Shown: positions 1-5,535 of the stretch, in pieces
Layout: each line of letters opens with the position of its first letter
Position numbering within the stretch: the stretch's first letter is position 1
Assembly (NCBI GenBank): GCA_026461645.1
Contig: JAPJMP010000005.1
Span: forward strand, 1 to 5,547
Direction: 5' to 3'
Source: Burkholderiales bacterium
GTDB lineage: Bacteria > Pseudomonadota > Gammaproteobacteria > Burkholderiales > UBA11063
DNA: 5,547 nucleotides
Notes under the pieces: model-generated
What the model was told of the DNA's origin: nothing
The model's input: the letters and a program-made list of their open reading frames with translations, nothing else
Database searches by the model: none
Translations under genes and position numbers: made by a program

Positions 1-16
1 ATCTTTTACTATTTTG

Positions 17-22
17 TATAAA
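17..22 (+). promoter_or_regulatory. Possible -10 box upstream of rne (weak)
   Basis: TATAAA at 17-22 matches five of six positions of the sigma70 -10 consensus and is preceded by TTTG. A matching -35 element would fall at or beyond the left edge of the window, so the promoter cannot be confirmed. If it is used, the rne leader would be about 50 nt. An alternative pair, TTGGTA (37-42) and TACTAT (59-64) with 16 nt between, is weaker and would leave almost no leader before the ATG at 80. In sequence this AT-rich such boxes arise often by chance. Confidence 0.2.
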
Positions 23-55
23 AATTACGAAAATAGTTGGTAAATAATTACATAT

Positions 56-76
56 AGGTACTATTAATAAGGTACT
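56..76 (+). repeat. Direct repeat AGGTACT at the rne ribosome-binding site
   Basis: AGGTACT occurs at 56-62 and again at 70-76, a 14-nt period. The second copy contains the presumed Shine-Dalgarno sequence TAAGG (68-72), 7 nt before the rne ATG. The GTAC core of each copy is self-complementary. The leader could therefore present two alternative ribosome-docking sites or a protein/RNA binding pair, but the repeat is short enough to be chance. Confidence 0.35.
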
Positions 77-79
77 TTT

Positions 80-2458
80 ATGAAACGAATGTTATTTAAT
101 GCAACTTATCAGGAAGAACTACGAGTTGCAACCGTTGACGGCAAGAAACTTTTAAACTTTGATATTGAAACTTCAAGCAAAACTCAGCGCCGTGGTAATA
201 TCTACAAAGGTGTTATAACCAGAGTTGAACCATCACTAGAGGCTTGTTTTGTTGATTATGGAACAGAAAAACAAGGGTTTTTACCGTTCAAGGAAATTGA
301 TCCTAAATATCTTCCAGAAAATAGTAAATATCGCGACTTCAACAGCCTAAAAGAAGGCTCCGAATTAATCATTCAAGTAGAAAAAGATGAAAGAGGAAAT
401 AAAGGTGCGGCTTTAACCACTTATGTTTCACTTCCTGGTCGTTATTTGGTTTTAATGCCGAATAACTCAAGAGCTGGTGGGATTTCACGCCGTATTGATG
501 GTGATGAGCGTGATGAATTAAAAAGAGCATTAGGCGCTTTACAGGTTCCGCAAGGAATGAGTATCATTGCTCGAACAGCAGCACTAGGCAGACAACATGA
601 AGAACTTGAGTGGGACTTAATTTATTTATTAAAACTTTGGGATGCTATTAATAGCGCCTCTCTTAATAACAACGGTAGCTTCTTAATTTATCAAGAAAGT
701 AATTTAGTTGTAAGGTCAATTCGTGATCATTTTTCTCCAGACATTTCTGAAATATTAATTGATATGGAAGATATCTTTGATCAAGCCAAGCAATTTATGT
801 CACATGTAATGCCAGCTTATGTAGATCGTGTTAAATTTTATAATGATGATATTCCATTGTTTTCTCGTTTTCAAATTGAACACCAAATTGATACAGCATA
901 TAATCGAGTAGTACATTTACCTTCTGGTGGTTCTATTGTGATTGATCACACTGAAGCTTTAACTTCAATTGATGTTAACTCGGCTAAGGCCAATAAAGGT
1001 AGTGATATTGAGGCTACTGCTGTTGCAACTAATTTAGAAGCTGCAGAAGAGATTGCGCGACAATTAAGAATGCGTGACCTTGGCGGTTTAATTGTAGTTG
1101 ATTTTATTGATATGGAATCACAGAAAAATCAACGCGATGTTGAAAATAGTTTCAAATTACAATTAGGAATTGATCGCGCGCGAATACAAATGAGTAAATT
1201 ATCTAAGTTTGGGTTACTTGAATTATCGCGGCAAAGATTACAATCTTCACTTGAAGAATCAACCTCAATTCCTTGCCCTAAATGTGCTGGAATTGGTACT
1301 ATTAGAGGAACAGAATCAGCTGCAATTCATATTTTAAGAATGATTCAAGACGAAGTGGTTAAAAATGCAACTTCTATTTCTCAATTACATGTACAATTAC
1401 CTGTATCTATAGCCACATATTTATTAAACGAAAAACGCAGTGATTTAGCAAAAATTGAAAGTCGCTTAAATATTCGTGTGTTGCTGATTCCTAATATTCA
1501 TTTCGAAGTGCCTAATTATAAATTTAAAAAGATTGCGGTGGATGGTTATGATCCTTTAGCTAATAGATCTAGTTACACGTTGGTTGAAACAATGGAAGAA
1601 AATTTATCTGCTAATAATCGCGAAACTAAATTCGACAATGCTGCAGACAGTAAACCAATGGTACGCAATATTACTTTATCTTCTCCAGCACCAATAATGA
1701 ATAAGAGAAGAATATTAACCAAGGTTGTTGGATTTTTTACCAATTTATTACAACCTAAAGATAAAACTAAATCTAATGAAGTTTCTCACAGTCTACATGC
1801 CAAACCAATTAACTCTAACAATAAATTTACTAACAATAAAACTTCTAGAGTTAAATCAGTTGGTGCAAATAAGAATGCAAATAAAACGCAAGCTTCAAGA
1901 CAGCAACAGCAACGTTCACCACAAAGCCAACGTTATGACAATATTAGTAAATCTGATACTTTAGGAAATAATAAAACTTTTAATCGCAATAACTTGCGTC
2001 CCAATAATAGAAGTTCATTAGCCTCTGCACCCGCTAATGAGAATAATTTAAAAGTAACTGCTCCTAAAATTGAGGAAATGACCCCAACTAACCTGAGCAC
2101 AAATCAAAGCTATGCTAAACCACCAATAAATCAAGCTTGGGGTGAAAATCCACTACCAGTTGCTCAGCCCAAAATTGTGGAAAATGAAATTCTTGTTGCA
2201 AACACGCCCGTAGAGGAAAATAAACAACAATTTATTCCAACAGCAGAGGTATTAACTATAGTTAAGCAAAATACTATTATGCAACCTGTTGATTTAGGTG
2301 AGTTTGAATTAGTAGCAACTGACTTGCAGTTAAAAAATAATTATCAACCAGCTGTCAATATAGATTCATCTCGTCCACGCTATAATGATGTTGTAGCTTC
2401 AAGTGTCGCAAGGCATGAAGAGCTTGAGTATGAGTTAGTTGAAACTAAAGTAAAGTAA
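80..2458 (+). CDS. rne: Ribonuclease E
   Basis: Endoribonuclease that cleaves single-stranded AU-rich RNA in mRNA decay and in rRNA and tRNA maturation; in Proteobacteria it scaffolds the degradosome at the inner membrane. The N-terminal half matches E. coli RNase E closely. The S1 domain (about 35-120) keeps Phe57 and Phe67. The 5'-monophosphate sensor has Arg165-Thr166 (E. coli 169-170). The DNase I-like catalytic site has Asp298 in SIDVNSAK and Asp341 in VVDFIDM (E. coli 303 and 346). The zinc link is CPKC, Cys399 and Cys402. A helix at about 545-558 resembles the membrane-targeting helix. Residues 565-650 are rich in Asn, Lys, Gln and Ser and probably disordered. At 792 residues it is shorter than the 1061-residue E. 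coli enzyme, and the difference lies in the tail, so degradosome partners cannot be assigned. The start is supported by TAAGG 7 nt upstream and by the conserved MKRML opening. RNase G is excluded by the long tail and membrane helix. Confidence 0.97.
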   Translation: MKRMLFNATYQEELRVATVDGKKLLNFDIETSSKTQRRGNIYKGVITRVEPSLEACFVDYGTEKQGFLPFKEIDPKYLPENSKYRDFNSLKEGSELIIQVEKDERGNKGAALTTYVSLPGRYLVLMPNNSRAGGISRRIDGDERDELKRALGALQVPQGMSIIARTAALGRQHEELEWDLIYLLKLWDAINSASLNNNGSFLIYQESNLVVRSIRDHFSPDISEILIDMEDIFDQAKQFMSHVMPAYVDRVKFYNDDIPLFSRFQIEHQIDTAYNRVVHLPSGGSIVIDHTEALTSIDVNSAKANKGSDIEATAVATNLEAAEEIARQLRMRDLGGLIVVDFIDMESQKNQRDVENSFKLQLGIDRARIQMSKLSKFGLLELSRQRLQSSLEESTSIPCPKCAGIGTIRGTESAAIHILRMIQDEVVKNATSISQLHVQLPVSIATYLLNEKRSDLAKIESRLNIRVLLIPNIHFEVPNYKFKKIAVDGYDPLANRSSYTLVETMEENLSANNRETKFDNAADSKPMVRNITLSSPAPIMNKRRILTKVVGFFTNLLQPKDKTKSNEVSHSLHAKPINSNNKFTNNKTSRVKSVGANKNANKTQASRQQQQRSPQSQRYDNISKSDTLGNNKTFNRNNLRPNNRSSLASAPANENNLKVTAPKIEEMTPTNLSTNQSYAKPPINQAWGENPLPVAQPKIVENEILVANTPVEENKQQFIPTAEVLTIVKQNTIMQPVDLGEFELVATDLQLKNNYQPAVNIDSSRPRYNDVVASSVARHEELEYELVETKVK
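1700..1759 (+). other. Predicted membrane-targeting amphipathic helix of RNase E
   Basis: Codons 541-560 encode a basic lead (NKRR) followed by ILTKVVGFFTNLLQ, with hydrophobic residues spaced as in an amphipathic helix. It is an island of hydrophobicity between the catalytic core and the Asn-rich tail. E. coli RNase E carries its membrane-targeting sequence at about residue 565-585, in the same relative place. The assignment rests on position and composition only. Confidence 0.65.
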
Positions 2459-2481
2459 ATTAATTTATATAGGTTAAAAAC

Positions 2482-3870
2482 ATGGCTTCTTATAGAATAG
2501 AGTCAGATAGCCTAGGCGAAATAAAAGTGAGCACAACAAAATATTGGGGTGCTCAAACGCAAAGATCGTTAAAATATTTTGCAATTGGCCAGGAATTAAT
2601 GCCACTTCAAGTTATTCATGCTTTAGCTTTAATTAAAAAAGCTGCAGCTACCACCAATAATAAATTAAAAATATTACCTAAAAGGTTAGCAGATTTAATT
2701 ATAATGGCGGCCAATGAAGTAATTAGTGGTCAATTAAACCAACATTTTCCGCTACATGTTTGGATGACCGGTAGTGGAACTCAATCAAATATGAATGTAA
2801 ATGAAGTAATTGCTAATCGGGCAATTGAATTAGCTCAACAAAAAATTGGTAGCAAAAACCCAGTACATCCCAATGATCATGTTAATTTAAGCCAATCTTC
2901 CAATGATGTTTTTCCTAGTGCGATGAATATTGCCACAGTAATTGAAATTAATACTCATTTACTTCCAATTTTGCAGACATTATCTGAAACCTTATGGTGC
3001 AAAGCAAAAAAATGGCAAAAGATTATTAAAATTGGGCGCACACATTTACAAGATGCTGTTCCGCTGACATTAGGGCAAGAATTTTCTGGTTATGCCGTTT
3101 TAATTGAGGATAATATTGCACGAATTAAAAACTCTTTAATTCAAGTTAAACATTTAGCTATTGGTGGTACTGCGGTTGGTACAGGACTTAACGCCCCAGC
3201 CAATTTCTCCGAATTAATAATTAAGGAAATAAATAAACTTACTGGCGAAACTTTTATTAGTGCTGAGAATAAGTTTGCCGTACAAGGATCACATGATGCT
3301 TTAGTAAATCTAAGTGGTGTTTTAAAAACAACTGCTAACTCTTTGTTTAAAATTGCTAATGATATTCGATTTTTAAGCTGTGGCCCTAGAGCTGGTATTA
3401 ATGAATTAATTTTACCAGAAAATGAACCTGGATCATCAATTATGCCAGGTAAAGTTAACCCGACTCAATGTGAAGCACTATCTATGGTGGCTATTCAAGT
3501 TATGGCTAATGATTTGGCCGTTACCTTAGGCGGAAGCTCTGGCAGTTTAGAAATGAACGCATTTAAACCTTTAATGATTTACAATATTCTTCAGTCAATT
3601 ACCTTACTTACAGATGCGGTTAATTCTTTTACTCAGTATTTATTAAAAGGTCTTCAACCAAATAAAAAAAGAATTGAAACTCTACTTAATAACTCTTTAA
3701 TGTTAATTACTGCTATCAGTACTGTTATAGGCTATGACAAAGCAGCCCAAATTGCACATTATGCACATATCCATGATTGCTCTTTAAGTGAGGCTAATTT
3801 ACAGTTAAAGTTTCTTCCCGCTAAAGAATTTGAAAAATTAATTAAACCATCTAAAATGCTTAATTCTTAG
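2482..3870 (+). CDS. fumC: Fumarate hydratase class II
   Basis: Iron-independent, oxygen-stable fumarase, a cytosolic homotetramer that interconverts fumarate and L-malate in the TCA cycle. At 462 residues it has the normal length. Active-site residues fall at E. coli FumC numbers: Ser98 and Thr100 in GSGTQSNMN, His129 in HPND (second, B site), Ser138-Ser140 in SQSSND, His188 in GRTHLQDA, and the superfamily signature GSSIMPGKVN at 317-326 with the flexible-loop Ser318, Lys324 and Asn326. The match to FumC over the whole length argues against aspartase or argininosuccinate lyase. It begins 23 nt after rne stops. Its Shine-Dalgarno is only a weak AGG at 2471-2473, so translation may be modest or partly coupled to rne. 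A 5-bp dyad, TTAGC/GCTAA, surrounds the stop codon but has no U tract and is unlikely to terminate transcription. The chain appears intact with no missing catalytic residue. Confidence 0.97.
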   Translation: MASYRIESDSLGEIKVSTTKYWGAQTQRSLKYFAIGQELMPLQVIHALALIKKAAATTNNKLKILPKRLADLIIMAANEVISGQLNQHFPLHVWMTGSGTQSNMNVNEVIANRAIELAQQKIGSKNPVHPNDHVNLSQSSNDVFPSAMNIATVIEINTHLLPILQTLSETLWCKAKKWQKIIKIGRTHLQDAVPLTLGQEFSGYAVLIEDNIARIKNSLIQVKHLAIGGTAVGTGLNAPANFSELIIKEINKLTGETFISAENKFAVQGSHDALVNLSGVLKTTANSLFKIANDIRFLSCGPRAGINELILPENEPGSSIMPGKVNPTQCEALSMVAIQVMANDLAVTLGGSSGSLEMNAFKPLMIYNILQSITLLTDAVNSFTQYLLKGLQPNKKRIETLLNNSLMLITAISTVIGYDKAAQIAHYAHIHDCSLSEANLQLKFLPAKEFEKLIKPSKMLNS

Positions 3871-3895
3871 CTTGTTTTGCTAATATTTACAATAA

Positions 3896-3904
3896 AAGGT
3901 GGAG
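3896..3904 (+). promoter_or_regulatory. Ribosome-binding site fixing an ATT start
   Basis: AAGGTGGAG at 3896-3904 is the only strong Shine-Dalgarno-like stretch before the glycosyltransferase. It ends 5 nt before the ATT codon at 3910 but 23 nt before the first in-frame ATG at 3928. An in-frame TAA at 3907-3909 rules out any start further upstream. The site therefore points to 3910. Confidence 0.7.
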
Positions 3905-3909
3905 TCTAA

Positions 3910-4629
3910 ATTAAACTTAGTGTAATAATGCCAATTTTTCAAACGCCAGAAAATTTTTTACGACAAGCAATTGAAAGTATATTACAGCAATCATATTCAG
4001 ATTTTGAATTAATACTCGTCAATGATAGTCCTGAGGATGAATTACGATTACATCACATTGTTAATAGTTATAAAGATTCTCGAATTATTTGGGTTCCTTG
4101 CCATATAAATAGCGGAATTGCTACGGCTTCCAATATAGGAATTAATCAGGCTAAAGGTGATTTTATCGCTATGATGGATCATGATGATATTTGTACGCCA
4201 AATAGATTTGACCTGCAACTAAAGTTTCTTGAAAGTCATCCTGAAATTGGATTTATTGGTGGACAGGCATGCGCTTTATATCCTGATAGGTCAGGGGTTA
4301 ATTTGCCATATGCTATACCAGAAACAATGGAACAATTACAGCAAAGTTTTTTTAACGGTGTGCCTTTTTTAAATCCAAGTGTTATGTTTCGAAAAGCATT
4401 ATTTCAAAATTTAAGGTATGATTCAACTTATAAAATATGTTCTGATTACAATCTATTTGCTCATCTTGTATTTACACAAAATATTATGGCCACCAATTTA
4501 CCAGAAGTGCTTCTTTATTATCGCATGCATGATAACAATGCCTCTTTTAAACATTATTTATTAGCAGAGCAAGAAACTAATACAATTCAACAGTGGATTT
4601 TAAAGCATAATAGATCCAAAATAGTGTAA
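3910..4629 (+). CDS. Family 2 (GT-A fold) glycosyltransferase with probable ATT start
   Basis: Transfers a sugar from a nucleotide-sugar donor; neither donor nor acceptor can be told from sequence. Numbering from ATT (239 residues): the opening (M)IKLSVIMPIF is the canonical first beta strand of GT2 enzymes, and an ATG start at 3928 would delete most of it. Asn38-Asp39 (LVNDSPEDE) stands where most members have DDGS. DHDD at 90-93 is the metal-binding DxD-type motif. SDYN at 178-181 stands where many members have EDYDLW, so Asp179 is the candidate base. YYRMHDNNAS at 203-212 matches the usual YRxHxxNxS end. There is no signal peptide or membrane segment, so it should be cytosolic. It starts 39 nt after fumC and ends 43 nt before efp, in an apparent operon. 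The family usually works on polysaccharides or lipopolysaccharide, but no such genes are near; a role linked to EF-P is speculation. Conserved family motifs argue against a pseudogene, although an ATT start could mean low or decaying expression. Confidence 0.88.
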   Translation: MKLSVIMPIFQTPENFLRQAIESILQQSYSDFELILVNDSPEDELRLHHIVNSYKDSRIIWVPCHINSGIATASNIGINQAKGDFIAMMDHDDICTPNRFDLQLKFLESHPEIGFIGGQACALYPDRSGVNLPYAIPETMEQLQQSFFNGVPFLNPSVMFRKALFQNLRYDSTYKICSDYNLFAHLVFTQNIMATNLPEVLLYYRMHDNNASFKHYLLAEQETNTIQQWILKHNRSKIV

Positions 4630-4672
4630 AATTACTATCTTAAATAATTGCAACAAAGAAAAAGGAGTTAGA

Positions 4673-5248
4673 ATGAAAGAAAAAGCAGTTGATTTACGTC
4701 CAGGTTGGATTATTCAACATGATGGACGGCAATTTGCCGTATTAAGTACCCGTACTGTTAAATCAGGAACAGGTGGTGGTGCTTTCTTACAAACTGAAAT
4801 GCGAAATATTCAAACCGGGTCAAAAGCTCAAGTTGCTTTTAGATCAACCGATGCTATTGAAAGATTATCAACTGAAGAAATTCAATGTTCTTTCCTCTAC
4901 AAGGAAGGTGAAAATTATATTTTCATGAATAGTGAAGATTATAGTCAAGTAACAATTACTCCTGATGTCATTGGTGATGATATTGTGTTTTTATCTGATG
5001 GTGTTAATGTAAATCTTAGATTAGTAGATGGTAGAGTACTTGCTGTTGAGTTTCCTACAACTATTGTATGTACTGTAGTAGAAACTGAACCACAAATTAA
5101 AGGCGCAACATCTACAGCAATGGATAAACCAGCTATGTTAGATATTGGTATTCGCATTGTTGTTCCCTCTTTTGTTAATGTTGGTGAAAAAATAGTTCTT
5201 AAAACTGCTTCTCGCGAATACTCAGAACGTTACAAAGAAGGAAAATAG
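4673..5248 (+). CDS. efp: Elongation factor P with an atypical tip loop
   Basis: Binds between the P and E sites of ribosomes stalled on consecutive prolines and promotes peptide-bond formation. The 191 residues cover the full family: KOW-like domain I (about 1-65) and two OB domains (about 68-128 and 132-190). The family C-terminal signature is intact at 152-171, from KPAMLDIG to VPSFVNVG. A strong AAAGGAG (4661-4667) lies 5 nt before the ATG. The odd part is the domain I loop that reaches the peptidyl-tRNA CCA end. E. coli has VKPGKGQAF with modified Lys34; EarP-type proteins have Arg32. Here residues 29-38 read VKSGTGGGAF, with one more residue, no Pro, and no Lys or Arg at the tip, leaving Ser31 and Thr33. 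The protein could work unmodified, carry a different modification, or be a divergent paralogue. The rest of the chain looks well conserved, which argues against decay. YeiP is less likely given overall similarity to ordinary EF-P. Confidence 0.95.
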   Translation: MKEKAVDLRPGWIIQHDGRQFAVLSTRTVKSGTGGGAFLQTEMRNIQTGSKAQVAFRSTDAIERLSTEEIQCSFLYKEGENYIFMNSEDYSQVTITPDVIGDDIVFLSDGVNVNLRLVDGRVLAVEFPTTIVCTVVETEPQIKGATSTAMDKPAMLDIGIRIVVPSFVNVGEKIVLKTASREYSERYKEGK

Positions 5249-5269
5249 TTATTTAAATAAAATAACTAT
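5245..5269 (+). terminator. 10-bp inverted repeat across the efp stop codon
   Basis: ATAGTTATTT (5245-5254) is the perfect reverse complement of AAATAACTAT (5260-5269), with a 5-nt loop AAATA. The left arm contains the efp TAG stop. It is followed by the T-rich stretch TATCTTAATTTCT. The stem has only two G-C pairs, so it is a weak terminator candidate and may act with the longer hairpin just downstream. Confidence 0.4.
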
Positions 5270-5281
5270 ATCTTAATTTCT

Positions 5282-5318
5282 AATAATCTCTATCTATTTA
5301 AAGTAGATAGAGATTATT
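5282..5318 (+). terminator. Perfect 15-bp hairpin downstream of efp
   Basis: AATAATCTCTATCTA (5282-5296) pairs without mismatch with TAGATAGAGATTATT (5304-5318) around a 7-nt loop. The position, 33 nt after the efp stop and before new promoter-like sequences, fits the end of the operon transcript. There is no clean U run after the stem, although its 3' arm itself ends in ATTATTGT. It may be an intrinsic terminator for low-GC sequence or a 3'-end stabilising stem. A regulator site is also possible because the arms are perfectly symmetrical. Confidence 0.6.
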
Positions 5319-5427
5319 GTATCCTGAGATTTAATAAAAAAAACATGAACTGTATTTATTACTTTAATCCTGGTTAATCTAATTACGCTTTAATATTAAT
5401 ATAGAAAAGTGTCTATGTTTAAATCAA

Positions 5428-5455
5428 TTGTGTTGAAGTTTTTGGGGTTTATAAT
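5428..5455 (+). promoter_or_regulatory. Candidate sigma70 promoter P1 for the downstream gene
   Basis: A consensus TATAAT (5450-5455) lies 16 nt after TTGTGT (5428-5433). The -35 element matches only its TTG half. Transcription would begin near 5462, giving a leader of about 74 nt before the ATG at 5536. The -10 box is enclosed by a palindrome, which suggests regulation. Confidence 0.45.
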
Positions 5456-5461
5456 ACCCCA
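5443..5461. promoter_or_regulatory. Operator-like palindrome enclosing the P1 -10 box
   Basis: TGGGGT (5443-5448) and ACCCCA (5456-5461) are perfect inverted arms around the 7-nt centre TTATAAT. The GC-rich arms stand out sharply in an AT-rich intergenic region. A dimeric repressor bound here would cover the -10 hexamer. An RNA hairpin is also possible if transcription starts further upstream. No regulator can be named. Confidence 0.45.
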
Positions 5462-5480
5462 GATAATTTAAGCATAAATT

Positions 5481-5509
5481 TTGCAAATCTTTTTCATGAG
5501 GTGTAAAAT
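5481..5509 (+). promoter_or_regulatory. Candidate sigma70 promoter P2 for the downstream gene
   Basis: TTGCAA (5481-5486; four of six matches) and TAAAAT (5504-5509; five of six matches) are separated by the ideal 17 nt. Transcription would begin near 5516, leaving a leader of about 20 nt that includes the Shine-Dalgarno AGAGGAAG at 5523-5530. The spacing is better than P1, while the -10 is slightly poorer. Confidence 0.45.
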
Positions 5510-5535
5510 AATAATTATGTTTAGAGGAAGTGATT

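Noticed and set aside
1725..1964. 79-codon + strand ORF inside rne
   Set aside because: It lies wholly within rne in another frame, reads as a low-complexity Leu/Ile/Asn product of AT-rich sequence, and has no ribosome-binding site.
3867..3883. TTAGC/GCTAA dyad at the fumC stop as a terminator
   Set aside because: Only 5 bp with a 7-nt loop and no U tract directly after; the downstream gene follows closely.
3928..3930. ATG as the glycosyltransferase start
   Set aside because: It would remove the KLSVI strand and has no Shine-Dalgarno at a workable distance; ATT at 3910 has both in its favour.
4621..4638. ATAGT/ACTAT dyad at the glycosyltransferase stop as a terminator
   Set aside because: Five AT-rich base pairs with an 8-nt loop are expected by chance in such sequence.
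4627..4648. Separate promoter for efp (TAAAAT at 4627-4632 or TAAATA at 4641-4646)
   Set aside because: Neither has a -35-like hexamer at 16-18 nt upstream, so they are most likely chance AT-rich matches.
4945..5157. 70-codon - strand ORF inside efp
   Set aside because: It is antisense to well-conserved efp codons and has no recognisable protein motif.
5345..5377. Ten-codon ORF MNCIYYFNPG between efp and the edge gene
   Set aside because: No ribosome-binding site and too short to tell from chance.
5401..5416. ATAGA/TCTAT dyad as an operator
   Set aside because: Five-base arms in AT-rich DNA, with no promoter element aligned to it.
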